Source: Robinsoniella sp. (GTDB lineage: Bacteria > Bacillota > Clostridia > Lachnospirales > Lachnospiraceae). Taken from it: 35,719 bases of DNA. The DNA is taken from NCBI GenBank assembly GCA_023664735.1, contig JAMPFB010000016.1, positions 1 through 35,719 of the forward strand, written 5' to 3'. The notes under the pieces were generated by a model that saw only the letters and a program-made list of their open reading frames with translations, did not search any database and was not told the DNA's origin. The translations under genes were made by a program, and so were the position numbers. Below, piece by piece: positions 1 to 7,787 of this stretch (positions within the stretch are counted from its first letter, which is position 1; the number at the start of each line of letters is the position of its first letter).

Positions 1-80
1 GCCCTCTCCCACGTCCGTCTCCCAAAGCCCCTATGCCGCATCCGTTTATCCATCTGTACTAGAAAAGGCTGAACTGTTAC
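1..80. repeat. Right end of a MITE-like hairpin element (partial copy, cut by window start)
   Basis: The segment ends at 67-80 in GGCTGAACTGTTAC, which is exactly the right terminal motif of the full element at 22757-22952. The preceding bases (roughly 1-55) resemble 8970-9045: both carry a GCCCTCT-like start, a GTCCGT segment, CCAAAGCCC and a TTATCCA stretch. I read it as the right half of a diverged subfamily member whose left half lies outside the window, so no target duplication can be checked. Confidence 0.55.
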
Positions 81-110
81 TTCCTGATGGCTTCCTTCCC
101 AAAAGCAATA

Positions 111-139
111 TGGATAATTCCTGCAAAATATGCTATACT
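111..139 (+). promoter_or_regulatory. Putative extended -10 promoter for the pseudouridine synthase gene
   Basis: TATACT at 134-139 is preceded by TGC (extended -10). A weak -35-like TGGATA lies at 111-116, giving a 17-base spacer. It is about 75 bases upstream of the start codon at 219 and just downstream of the repeat end. Prediction by eye only. Confidence 0.4.
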
Positions 140-218
140 TTACAACATGCGGAATAAAACATAAACATTTTTTAAAAACAGATGTTCAGGAAGTACAGGA
201 TGGAAGTGCAGCTAAAGA

Positions 219-959
219 ATGGAAGAAAATAAAGTACGTATCAATAAATATATAGCGGAAGCAGGAGTGTGTTCCAGAAGGGAAGCGGATAAGCTTATTG
301 CCAAAGGATTAGTGGCTATTAACGGAAAAACCGCATCCATGGGGGACAGGGCAGGCAGTAAGGATCAGGTAACTGTTTCTGGGAAGCCCATAGGAGATAA
401 AAATAAGAAGGTTGTGCTTGCTTTTTATAAGCCTATTGGAATTACCTGTACGGAAAAGGATAGGTTTGCAGACAAGACAATTCTTGAGTATGTAAAATAT
501 CCAATCCGCATTACCTATGCGGGAAGGCTTGATAAGGATTCCGAAGGGCTGATTCTTTTAACAAATGATGGAGAGCTGATTCAGAAGCTTATGAAAGGCT
601 CTGCAGGCCATGAAAAGGAATATGTGGTAAAAGTCAAAAAAGAGATTACTGACAGTTTTTTGGAGGAAATGGCAAAAGGAGTCTACTTAAAGGAGTTAGA
701 GCGGACTACTAGACCATGTAACATTGAAAAAGTGGGAAAATATACTTTTCGTATCATACTGACACAAGGGTTGAATCGGCAGATACGAAGAATGTGCAAG
801 GAATTGGGGAATGAAGCAATTTCCATAAAGAGAGTGCGGATTATGAATATCCAATTGGGGAAGCTTCCCTGTGGAAAATGGAGGCAGGTTAGCGGAAGCG
901 AATTAGAGAAGCTTTATGAAGGAGTAGGGCTGCAGCCTGCTGCTTCTAATGAGGGATGA
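219..959 (+). CDS. rluF: 23S rRNA pseudouridine synthase, RluF/RsuA family
   Basis: This 246-residue protein would convert a specific uridine in rRNA to pseudouridine in the cytoplasm. Residues about 6-53 form an S4 RNA-binding domain (VRINKYIAEAG, CSRREADKLI). The catalytic domain follows with the motif GRLDKDSEGLILLTNDG, where D105 is the predicted nucleophilic aspartate. The downstream LNRQIRRMC segment is also typical of the RsuA/RluB/RluF group. GRLDKDSEGL points to RluF rather than RluB (usually GRLDxxTEGL), but substrate position cannot be proven from sequence. The ATG at 219 is the first sensible start; an ATG at 200 is out of frame. ligA follows after about 29 bases on the same strand, so the two are probably cotranscribed. 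Confidence 0.85.
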   Translation: MEENKVRINKYIAEAGVCSRREADKLIAKGLVAINGKTASMGDRAGSKDQVTVSGKPIGDKNKKVVLAFYKPIGITCTEKDRFADKTILEYVKYPIRITYAGRLDKDSEGLILLTNDGELIQKLMKGSAGHEKEYVVKVKKEITDSFLEEMAKGVYLKELERTTRPCNIEKVGKYTFRIILTQGLNRQIRRMCKELGNEAISIKRVRIMNIQLGKLPCGKWRQVSGSELEKLYEGVGLQPAASNEG

Positions 960-988
960 AACGATAAAATGAAAACGAGGGAATGGGT

Positions 989-2962
989 ATGGAGCAGATA
1001 GCAAAAATGAAGGAATTGATAAGCAGACTGCAGGAAGCGGCAAAGGCTTATTATGCAGAGGACAGGGAAATCATGAGCAATTATGAATATGATGCCCTTT
1101 ATGATGAGCTAGCAGCTTTAGAGAAGGAAACAGGAATGACCTTAGCGGGAAGTCCTACAGTAACGGTGGGATATGAAGCTGTAGAAGAGCTTCCGAAGGA
1201 ACGCCATGAAAGCCCTATGCTATCTTTGGCAAAAACAAAGGAAAGGGAGGAATTAAAGGGCTGGCTGCAGGGAAAAGATGCAATTTTGTCATGGAAACTG
1301 GACGGTTTAACGATTGTTCTTACTTATGCTGCAGGAAAACTTGCAAAAGCAGTTACAAGAGGAAATGGCGAGATAGGGGAAGTGATTACCAACAATGCAA
1401 GAACTTTTACAAATCTGCCGTTGCAGATTCCTTTTCAGGGAGAGCTGGTCTTAAGGGGGGAGGCGGTAATTACTTATTCTGATTTTGAGAAAATCAACGA
1501 AGAAATTCCGGAAACAGAGGCAAAGTATAAAAATCCGAGAAATTTATGCAGCGGCTCTGTCAGACAATTGAATAATGAAATTACGGCAAAAAGAAAAGTA
1601 AGATTCATTGCTTTTTCTCTGGTAACCTGTAAGCCTGGACAAACGGAAGAAGGACTGCAGCCGGATTTTGAAAATTCCCGGGAAAAACAGTTTGAGTTTT
1701 TGGAAAAGCAGGGATTTGAGGTGGTGGAGTCAAAAAAAGTGAATGAAGATACTATTTTAGACTCTATAGAGTATTTTGCAAAGAAGATTGAAACTTATGA
1801 TATACCATCAGATGGGTTAGTGCTTGCTTACTGTGATTTGGAATATGGAAAATCTTTGGGAAGAACCTCTAAATTCCCAAGGGATTCCATTGCGTTTAAA
1901 TGGGCAGATGAAATTAGGGAAACGACTTTAAAGGAAATCGAATGGAGCCCAAGCCGTACGGGGCTTATCAATCCGGTAGCGATTTTTGAGCCAGTGGAGT
2001 TAGAAGGAACTACCGTAAGTCGTGCCAGCGTGCATAATATCAGTATTATGAAGGCGCTTGAGCTTGGGATTGGGGACAGGATTACTGTTTATAAGGCTAA
2101 CATGATTATACCGCAAATTGCCGAGAATCTTACCAGAAGCGGTGTAAAAGATATCCCCCATACATGCCCGGCGTGCGGGGGAGAGACACATATTCAGAAA
2201 GTGAATGAAGTAGAGGTGCTGACCTGTACTAATGAGGAGTGTCAGGCTAAGAAAATCAAGTCTTTTACCCTGTTTGTAAGCAGGGACGCATTGAATATTG
2301 ACGGGTTGTCCGAAGCTACTTTGGAAAAGTTTATTGGTAAAGGCTTTATTCACAATTTTTCGGATATTTTTCATTTAGAACGATATAAGGATGAAATTAC
2401 CCAGATGGAAGGGTTTGGAGAGAAGTCCTATAAAAATCTGACAGAGAGTATTGAAAAAGCAAGAAATACCACACTGCCAAAGCTGATATATGGACTTGGC
2501 ATTGCAGGAATCGGGCTGGCAAATGCCAAGGTAATCTGTAAGTATTATGATTATGACATAGAGGCAATGAAAAAAGCAGATAAGGAAGAATTAAGTGAAA
2601 TTGATGGAATTGGAGAAGTGCTTGGAGAAGCCTTTTCCTCATACTTTGCCAAAGAGGAAAATCAAAAACAGCTTAAAGAGCTGTTAAAAGAATTAAAAAT
2701 AGAAAAGCAGCCTGCAAATGAAGCAGAGCAGAAGCTTTCAGGAATGGTATTTGTTATTACAGGCTCTTTAGAGCAGTTTGCCAACCGGAATGAAATGAAG
2801 GAGCTGATTGAAGAAAGAGGAGGAAAAGTAACGGGAAGCGTTACGGGCAAGACTACTTATTTAATCAATAATGATATTTCTTCCAATTCCGGCAAGAATA
2901 AAAAGGCAAAGGAGCTGGAAATTCCTATTATATCCGAGGAGGATTTTTTGAAAATGTTGTAA
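989..2962 (+). CDS. ligA: NAD+-dependent DNA ligase LigA
   Basis: It seals nicks in duplex DNA using NAD+, in replication and repair. The protein has the standard order: Ia and adenylation domain with the KLDG motif (adenylated lysine K105, counted from the upstream ATG at 983), OB fold, a four-cysteine zinc finger (CPACGG ... CTNEECQ), helix-hairpin-helix repeats, and a C-terminal BRCT domain over the last ~75 residues (GMVFVITGSLEQF). At about 657 residues it is near the family norm. An ATG at 983 exists, but its Shine-Dalgarno-like GAGGG (977-981) would be only one base away. The ATG at 989 has seven bases of spacing and is preferred. The usual RNxAAGSLRQ motif reads RNLCSGSVRQL here, a mild divergence. 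A metA promoter overlaps its 3' end. Confidence 0.93.
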   Translation: MEQIAKMKELISRLQEAAKAYYAEDREIMSNYEYDALYDELAALEKETGMTLAGSPTVTVGYEAVEELPKERHESPMLSLAKTKEREELKGWLQGKDAILSWKLDGLTIVLTYAAGKLAKAVTRGNGEIGEVITNNARTFTNLPLQIPFQGELVLRGEAVITYSDFEKINEEIPETEAKYKNPRNLCSGSVRQLNNEITAKRKVRFIAFSLVTCKPGQTEEGLQPDFENSREKQFEFLEKQGFEVVESKKVNEDTILDSIEYFAKKIETYDIPSDGLVLAYCDLEYGKSLGRTSKFPRDSIAFKWADEIRETTLKEIEWSPSRTGLINPVAIFEPVELEGTTVSRASVHNISIMKALELGIGDRITVYKANMIIPQIAENLTRSGVKDIPHTCPACGGETHIQKVNEVEVLTCTNEECQAKKIKSFTLFVSRDALNIDGLSEATLEKFIGKGFIHNFSDIFHLERYKDEITQMEGFGEKSYKNLTESIEKARNTTLPKLIYGLGIAGIGLANAKVICKYYDYDIEAMKKADKEELSEIDGIGEVLGEAFSSYFAKEENQKQLKELLKELKIEKQPANEAEQKLSGMVFVITGSLEQFANRNEMKELIEERGGKVTGSVTGKTTYLINNDISSNSGKNKKAKELEIPIISEEDFLKML

Positions 2963-2976
2963 AGATGTGATATAAT
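2948..2976 (+). promoter_or_regulatory. Near-consensus promoter for metA, overlapping the end of ligA
   Basis: TTGAAA (2948-2953), a 17-base spacer and TATAAT (2971-2976) with an upstream TG (extended -10). The -35 box lies inside the last codons of ligA. Transcription would start near 2983 and run through the hairpin element at 3011-3196 before reaching metA, so the element becomes part of the metA 5' leader. Confidence 0.65.
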
Positions 2977-3010
2977 GTGAAGCGGTGTCATCTGGACGAA
3001 GACAAAATTC

Positions 3011-3196
3011 GTAACAGTTCAGCCACAGGCGAAGAGCGGAGTTCCTACAGAGCATGTTTTCTACGTCGTCACGCTTTTGCTCTATAAAAACGCAACAGTG
3101 CTATAAGCTCGAAAATACCTCGCTAAGCGCTGACGTTTTTATAAGGACTCCTTAAGAAAACATGCTCTGTAGGAACCCCGCTCTTCGCCTGTGGCT
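3011..3196 (+). mobile_element. MITE-like hairpin element, copy A (right terminus lacks 10 bp), with 8-bp target duplication
   Basis: A non-coding palindromic element. The 42-bp arms 3021-3062 and 3155-3196 are complementary with one G/T-type exception. An inner stem built on TATAAAAACG and CGTTTTTATA encloses the loop. The left end is GTAACAGTTCAGCC. The perfect direct repeat CAAAATTC lies immediately outside on both sides (3003-3010 and 3197-3204), the mark of insertion with an 8-bp target duplication. The right end should finish GAACTGTTAC, as in copy B, but those ten bases are missing exactly up to the duplication. Adding them gives 196 bp, the length of copy B. The core of about 100 bp is nearly identical to the reverse complement of copy B. 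No ORF is present, so it must be mobilised in trans. Confidence 0.85.
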
Positions 3197-3232
3197 CAAA
3201 ATTCAGCAGACTAGCTAAGGAAGTGATTTTAT

Positions 3233-4138
3233 ATGCCTATTAAGACGCAAAGCGACTTACCGGTAAAGGAAATTTTGAAAAATGAAAATATATTTGTAAT
3301 GGATGAATTTCGTGCTGTCCATCAGGATATTCGTCCCCTTCAGATTTGCATTTTGAATTTGATGCCTTTAAAGGAAGAAACGGAACTACAGCTCCTTAGA
3401 GCCTTGTCCAATACTCCTTTGCAGGTAGACGTAAGCTTTATGCATATGTCCTCCCACGTATCCCAGAATACATCCATGAACCATTTGAATAAATTTTACA
3501 AATCTTTTGAGGAGTTAAAGGATAATTCTTATGATGGACTGATTATTACAGGAGCGCCGGTAGAACAGATGGAGTTTGAGCAGGTGGATTACTGGGAAGA
3601 GCTGTGCAAGATTATGGATTGGAGTCAGAAAAATGTTACCTCCACCTTACATATCTGCTGGGGAGCTCAGGCAGCCTTGTACCATTATTATGGCTTGGAA
3701 AAAGAGCTGCTTCCCCAAAAACTGTTTGGTGTCTATGAGCATAAAGTAAGTAACCGGAAAATTCCTCTTGTAAGAGGCTTTGATGATTATTTTATGGCGC
3801 CCCACAGCCGCTATACTACTGTCAGTGCCAAGGCAATTCATGCCCAGCCAGAGCTAAAGGTATTGGCGGAGTCGGAGGAAGCAGGGGTATTCCTTGCCAT
3901 AGCGGAAGAGGGAAAGAAGATTTTTGTTATGGGGCACCCGGAATATGACAGAGTTACTTTGCAGAATGAATATGAAAGGGATTTAAAGAAAGGACTTCCC
4001 ATTCAGATGCCTAAAAATTATTTTCCAGAGAACAATCCTGCCAAGCGTCCACATTTGCAGTGGAGATCTCATAGCAATAACTTGTATTCTAACTGGTTGA
4101 ATTATTACGTATATCAGGCTACGCCTTATGAGCTGTAG
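3233..4138 (+). CDS. metA: Homoserine O-acyltransferase MetA (probably acetyl-CoA-using)
   Basis: First committed step of methionine synthesis: acylation of homoserine. The 301-residue protein covers the whole MetA family (glutamine-amidotransferase-like fold). Visible catalytic residues are C142 in CWGAQA and the pair H235/E237 in [11 protein letters not shown]47 lies in LMPLKEET. Residue 111 is glutamate (GAPVEQMEF). In this family Glu111 has been linked to acetyl-CoA and Gly111 to succinyl-CoA, so despite the usual name 'homoserine O-succinyltransferase' I infer acetyltransferase activity. The ATG at 3233 follows AAGGAAG with good spacing. The leader from about 2983 to 3232 contains hairpin element A. 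I saw no SAM riboswitch or T-box hallmark in it. Confidence 0.92.
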   Translation: MPIKTQSDLPVKEILKNENIFVMDEFRAVHQDIRPLQICILNLMPLKEETELQLLRALSNTPLQVDVSFMHMSSHVSQNTSMNHLNKFYKSFEELKDNSYDGLIITGAPVEQMEFEQVDYWEELCKIMDWSQKNVTSTLHICWGAQAALYHYYGLEKELLPQKLFGVYEHKVSNRKIPLVRGFDDYFMAPHSRYTTVSAKAIHAQPELKVLAESEEAGVFLAIAEEGKKIFVMGHPEYDRVTLQNEYERDLKKGLPIQMPKNYFPENNPAKRPHLQWRSHSNNLYSNWLNYYVYQATPYEL

Positions 4139-4150
4139 GGAAATATTGAA

Positions 4151-4273
4151 TAAGAGGATGTGGGAACAGGCAGTTTTTGAGGAATATTGGTAAGCTTTTG
4201 AAAACGAACATTTTTTATGTGCAGTCTGCGTCCTCTTATCCACCATCTCTCAAAAAATCAAACCGAATTGTTA
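4151..4273 (-). repeat. Diverged hairpin-element copy downstream of metA (minus orientation)
   Basis: Read on the minus strand from 4273, it begins TAACAATTCGG, a degenerate form of the family end TAACAGTTCAGCC, and runs into TGATTTTTTGAGA. The 34-base block 4227-4260 matches 4853-4886 in inverted orientation with about three mismatches. Inside, TAAGAGGA (4151-4158) and TCCTCTTA (4231-4238) form an 8-bp inverted pair. The two copies point away from each other and flank the coiled-coil gene at 4372. No T-run follows, so it is not an ordinary terminator. Confidence 0.55.
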
Positions 4274-4305
4274 GGCTTTATTGAAATTGTGAAAAAATAA
4301 TGGAA

Positions 4306-4334
4306 TAGACTTTATTTAATGCTTGTGATACAAT
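4306..4334 (+). promoter_or_regulatory. Putative extended -10 promoter for the coiled-coil gene
   Basis: TACAAT at 4329-4334 preceded by TGA (extended -10), with TAGACT at 4306-4311 as a 4-of-6 match to the -35 box and a 17-base spacer. It sits 38 bases upstream of the ATG at 4372, just outside the repeat that ends at 4273. Confidence 0.45.
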
Positions 4335-4371
4335 GCAGTTATCCTGAAATTCTATTATAAGGGGGGATAGT

Positions 4372-4680
4372 ATGACAGATAGTGAAAAACTTGACTTAAT
4401 TCTTGAAAAGGTAAGTAGCCTTGATGGAAAAGTGAATAATCTTGATGAAAAAGTCAACAGCCTTGAAACGGAGCTTCAAGAAATTAAGCAAAGAGTGATA
4501 AAAACAGAGTTGACTATTGAAAATGAAATTTGTATTACTATTCAACGTGTAGTGGAAGGACATCTTGACTTATCAAGAAAGCTGAATGAGTGCATAAGGC
4601 TTTCAAGTGACATAAAGGATAAGCAGGAAATGCAAGATATTTATACTAATACGTATAATAACAAATTAAGGGTATTGTAA
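4372..4680 (+). CDS. Small predicted coiled-coil protein of unknown function
   Basis: A 102-residue soluble protein with no signal peptide or membrane segment. Residues about 5-50 carry heptad-like repeats (SSLDGKVNNLDEKVNSLE) typical of a parallel coiled coil; the second half is helical and charged. I do not recognise the family. Similar short LDxKV-repeat proteins are widespread in Clostridia and are usually hypothetical. The start is well supported by a G-rich Shine-Dalgarno (AAGGGGGG) ahead of the ATG. It has its own promoter and a strong terminator, so it is a monocistronic unit. It lies between two divergent hairpin-element copies (4151-4273 and 4840-5045), which suggests an accessory insertion, though no cassette boundary is proven. 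Confidence 0.65.
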   Translation: MTDSEKLDLILEKVSSLDGKVNNLDEKVNSLETELQEIKQRVIKTELTIENEICITIQRVVEGHLDLSRKLNECIRLSSDIKDKQEMQDIYTNTYNNKLRVL

Positions 4681-4710
4681 CTACAAGCGCACAAATAAAA
4701 TGGGAAAAAA

Positions 4711-4751
4711 GTGTAAAGTCCTTTGAATTTGAGGACTTTGCACCTTTTTAT
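4711..4751 (+). terminator. Rho-independent terminator of the coiled-coil gene
   Basis: GTGTAAAGTCCT and AGGACTTTGCAC form a 12-bp stem (one G-T pair) around a short loop, followed by a T-run (CTTTTTATTTT). It starts about 30 bases after the stop codon at 4680. Confidence 0.8.
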
Positions 4752-4839
4752 TTTGTGAATTGCTGCTAAATGTAGTATTTTTTAATTGGGAAGGAAATTT
4801 GACTTATAAATTATAGCATTATATTATTTTGCTTTCCAA

Positions 4840-5045
4840 TAACAGCTCAGCCTGATTTTTTGAGAAATAGTGGCTAAGAGGACGCAACAATAGAATGAGT
4901 GGATTTGTTTCGGTGTTTTGAGAGTGCTTTTTCTAAACAGCCTGAAAAAGGTTGTGAATGCCACATGGGTTTTCATATGGAACGGCACAGTTAAGAATAA
5001 CATCCAAAATAATTTTCCGATGAGTTCCGAAAGGCTGTTAAGGAA
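4840..5045 (+). repeat. Diverged hairpin-element copy (plus orientation), upstream of the surface-protein gene
   Basis: It begins TAACAGCTCAGCC (4840-4852), one base from the family end motif. Next comes a 34-base block (4853-4886: TGATTTTTTGAGA ... TAAGAGGACGCA) nearly identical to the reverse complement of 4227-4260. A possible right end is AGGCTGTTAAGG near 5034-5045. The body between is poorly conserved and I see no clean palindrome or target duplication, so the right boundary is approximate. No gene is supported in 4752-5100. Confidence 0.5.
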
Positions 5046-5100
5046 AAGTGCCATCAAAAAACAATAGAATCATAGATGTAACCCATATTTTTCATTTTAG

Positions 5101-5130
5101 TTGAAAAAATTTCCATATACATGGTACAAT
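5101..5130 (+). promoter_or_regulatory. Promoter of the surface-protein gene
   Basis: TTGAAA (5101-5106), an 18-base spacer and TACAAT (5125-5130) with TGG upstream (extended -10). An in-frame ATG at 5121 lies inside this promoter, which is strong evidence that translation starts later, at 5163. Confidence 0.6.
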
Positions 5131-5162
5131 ATGAAAAAGTATTACATAGGAGGGATTTTTCA

Positions 5163-7019
5163 ATGAAAAAAATGAAAAGAGCGCTTAGTATGTTGCTATT
5201 ATCATCTATTCTTTTGACAAATCTTGATATTTCCGTTTCTGCAACTGAATTTGAAAATGGATATTCTCTTAGCGAAAATTCAGTTAGCGAAAACGAAAGT
5301 GAATCAAGCAGATTTGATGAAAATGCACATGGGGAGGTTTTGGTTGATGCGGTTGCTGGAGAGCCAAAATATAAAATTTATGAAGATGGGACGCTTTATA
5401 TTTATGGCAAAGGAATCTGGGGAAACAAATACCGCTATGATAATATATCCAATGTCTATATGGAAGATACAATAACCGAAATTGGAAATGGTGCATTTTT
5501 TTCTTATAAAAACTTGACCGATATTAGGATTTCAGAAAGCCTAACAAAAATAGGGGATAACGCATTTTGTGAGTGCGTATTTACGAACATAAATATTCCA
5601 GATAAGGTTGAGAGCATTGGCGACCATGCATTTTATAAATGTGAAAATTTAAAAAATATTAATTTACCTGAAAGATTGACTGATTTAAAAGAAGGGGCAT
5701 TTAGCGAGTGTATAAATTTGGAAAGAATAGAAATTCCAGAAGGGATAAGAACAATTGAAGAGTGTGTGTTTGACGGGTGTAATAGTTTAAAAAGTGTAAA
5801 ATTGCCGTTGGCTTTGGAGACTATAGGAGAAAATGCGTTTAGGTTTTGCAAATTAGAAGATATAGAAATACCTGATAGCGTTACAAGTATTGATAGGTTG
5901 GCATTTAGAGGATGTGATAACTTGACAATATATTGTAACTATGGATCGTATACCCAACAATACGCAAAAGATAATAATATTAATTTTGAGTTGTTAGACC
6001 ATGAACACGAATATGAAATAACTATAAATAAAAAAGAAAATTGTACGCAAAAAGGAATACTAATATATACTTGCAATTGTGGAAAGATATATTACGAAGA
6101 AATACCTGCAATTGGGCATAAAGAAGTAATAGACCAAGCGGTTGAGCCAACAGAAACACAAGAGGGAAAAACAGAAGGAAGTCATTGTTCTATTTGTGGG
6201 GAAATATTGAAAGCGCAAGAAATTGTTCCGGCGACTGGAAAAGAAGAAAAGCCAGACATAGTAGAAGATCCAGAGATACAAGTAGAAAATACTTTTAAAG
6301 GCTGCAAAGGAAGTCCCGTAAAGCTTTCCATATCATGTAGTGAAAGTGATAATTTTACTTTTGAATGTAAAGATAACTGTGGTATGATGAGTAATTATAC
6401 TGGCTACTCATCTATACAAGCAGGAGGTTTTTCCTCATATTCAAAGAATTATGAGATGATTTTTTCGGAATCTGGGGAACACATAATTTCAGTTTATAAA
6501 AACGGAAATTTAATGGAAAATGATAAAATAATTATTTCAGAAGCACATGAATGGGATTCTGGAAAGTTGGAACAAAAAGAAACATGTACAGAAAATGGAA
6601 AAAAGAAATATACTTGCTTAAACTGCAAAAAAGAAAAGACAGATATTATTCCAGCAATCGGACACAAATATTCAAATTGGAAAATAGCAAAGAAACCTAC
6701 AATATTTAAAAGTGGAAAGGAAGAAATTTCCTGTGATAATTGTGGAAAAGTTTTAATAGAAAGAAAAATAAAGAAATTAAAATCAAGTGTTAAAATTTCA
6801 AAAAATAAATTAAAACTTAAACAGGGAAAAACATATAAATTGAAAATTAAGAAGCAATCAAAAGGAGATAAAGTATTAAAATGGACTACTTCAAATAAAA
6901 AAGTTGTATCTGTTAATAAGAAAACAGGCAAAATTAAGGCATTGAAGAAAGGAAATGCGAAAATAACAGTAAAAATGAAAAGTGGTTGCAAGGCAACATG
7001 TAAAGTGACGGTGAATTAG
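5163..7019 (+). CDS. Secreted BspA-like leucine-rich-repeat surface protein with C-terminal Ig-like (Big_2) domain
   Basis: A 618-residue exported protein, likely cell-surface or secreted. It starts with a signal peptide (MKKMKRALSMLLLSSILLTN, cleavage after about VSA). Residues about 95-275 hold six or seven BspA-type leucine-rich repeats (units such as TEIGNGAFFSYKNLTDIRI) with an Asn/Tyr-rich cap. Then come about four short CxxC-type modules (for example TCNCGKIYYEEIPAIGHK), followed by a final ~80-residue, lysine-rich Big_2-like domain (WTTSNKKVVSVNKKTGKIKA). There is no LPxTG motif and no C-terminal anchor. The start is set by AGGAGG at 5149-5154. Codon use is visibly more A/T-rich than in neighbouring housekeeping genes, which suggests horizontal acquisition. 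Such proteins often mediate adhesion; the ligand is unknown. Confidence 0.85.
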   Translation: MKKMKRALSMLLLSSILLTNLDISVSATEFENGYSLSENSVSENESESSRFDENAHGEVLVDAVAGEPKYKIYEDGTLYIYGKGIWGNKYRYDNISNVYMEDTITEIGNGAFFSYKNLTDIRISESLTKIGDNAFCECVFTNINIPDKVESIGDHAFYKCENLKNINLPERLTDLKEGAFSECINLERIEIPEGIRTIEECVFDGCNSLKSVKLPLALETIGENAFRFCKLEDIEIPDSVTSIDRLAFRGCDNLTIYCNYGSYTQQYAKDNNINFELLDHEHEYEITINKKENCTQKGILIYTCNCGKIYYEEIPAIGHKEVIDQAVEPTETQEGKTEGSHCSICGEILKAQEIVPATGKEEKPDIVEDPEIQVENTFKGCKGSPVKLSISCSESDNFTFECKDNCGMMSNYTGYSSIQAGGFSSYSKNYEMIFSESGEHIISVYKNGNLMENDKIIISEAHEWDSGKLEQKETCTENGKKKYTCLNCKKEKTDIIPAIGHKYSNWKIAKKPTIFKSGKEEISCDNCGKVLIERKIKKLKSSVKISKNKLKLKQGKTYKLKIKKQSKGDKVLKWTTSNKKVVSVNKKTGKIKALKKGNAKITVKMKSGCKATCKVTVN

Positions 7020-7130
7020 AAATAAAAATATTAATACGTTAAAACAACCATGCTATCATACACATAATTAAATATGGGAAATAGCGCAAAAGGAGCTAGA
7101 GCACATCGAGTCGGATAGGACGAAAAAAGG

Positions 7131-7191
7131 GGTTGTCAAGTAAAGTGTGTAAATTAATTTGATTTTTTCCGGCGGTCTTAATTGACCGCCG
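7131..7191. repeat. Possible insertion-sequence end remnant plus 8-bp hairpin in the 7020-7431 gap
   Basis: The 412-base gap after the surface-protein gene holds no convincing gene. GGTTGTCAAGTAAAGTGTGT and what follows, read in reverse, give an ACACACTTTACTTGACA-like end that recalls IS256-family termini. This is from memory, not a search. CGGCGGTC (7170-7177) and GACCGCCG (7184-7191) form a perfect 8-bp hairpin, but no T-run follows on either strand, so it is not a standard terminator. A TATAAT lies near 7349-7354, about 80 bases ahead of the XRE gene, without a good -35. Confidence 0.3.
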
Positions 7192-7431
7192 TATTATGAC
7201 TGAAGAAATTTTTTGTGGAAATATGGATTTAGTTGCTAAATAAGTATGGAATTGTGTTAATGTGCTGATGCGATACTTTATCGATAAAGTTCGAGCTTTT
7301 TGTTTGGGTAAGATTTCAAATATATATAAATCGCACCATTTTTTTAGTATAATATTGTGTTCTTTTAATATATAGTAAGTATCCAGTGTAAGCATATAGT
7401 ATGTATATTTCGTTTTTGGGAAGCAGCAAAT

Positions 7432-7704
7432 ATGAAAATAAGTTCAGATTTTAATGGTGAAAAAATGGAGCAGAAAATAAAGCAGGACAATATTTGTATA
7501 GGGAAAAATATCAGGCGCCTTAGATTAGAAAAGAAGATGGGACAAACAGAGCTGGTATCATTGATGCAATTAAGAGATGTTGAGATTACAAGAGAGGCTT
7601 TGGTAAAAATTGAGCGAGGAATACAACACGTAAAAGCTACCCAGTTAAAAGTGATAAAAGAGATATTAAATGTATCATATGATGAAATTTTTAAGGAGTG
7701 TTAA
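7432..7704 (+). CDS. XRE-family helix-turn-helix DNA-binding protein
   Basis: A 90-residue cytoplasmic regulator that is essentially one Cro/CI-type HTH domain (about residues 23-86). It begins GKNIRRLRLEKKMGQTELV, followed by the recognition region ITREALVKIERG and the closing helix LKVIKEILNVSYDEIF. No effector domain is visible. The ATG at 7432 has a GGGAAG eight bases upstream. A second ATG at 7465 (MEQKIKQDN) has only a weak GGTG, but would fit the length of similar proteins better, so the start is uncertain. Its neighbours are mobile-element debris and a toxin-antitoxin pair, so it may have come with an integrated element. The target operator is unknown. Confidence 0.75.
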   Translation: MKISSDFNGEKMEQKIKQDNICIGKNIRRLRLEKKMGQTELVSLMQLRDVEITREALVKIERGIQHVKATQLKVIKEILNVSYDEIFKEC

Positions 7705-7787
7705 TATAAAAATTCTTTTTATAAATCTTTCATAAAAAAGCTAATATAACATTATGTTTACGGTTGTAGGAAAGTATTTTCGATTAA

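Noticed and set aside
2983..3232. SAM riboswitch or T-box in the metA leader
   Set aside because: The leader is filled by the mobile hairpin element with a target duplication; no riboswitch core motif or T-box sequence is visible.
6494..6991. Long minus-strand frame (165 residues) opposite the surface-protein gene
   Set aside because: It mirrors the lysine-rich, A/T-rich coding strand (Phe/Leu-rich antisense) and has no start signals.
7170..7191. Perfect 8-bp hairpin as a rho-independent terminator
   Set aside because: It is not followed by a T-run on either strand.
7096..7395. A 99-residue minus-strand reading frame that faintly resembles the N-terminal domain of a tyrosine recombinase
   Set aside because: No ribosome binding site, no recognisable catalytic motif, and it runs through the perfect hairpin and IS-like end; similarity is too weak to call even a remnant.
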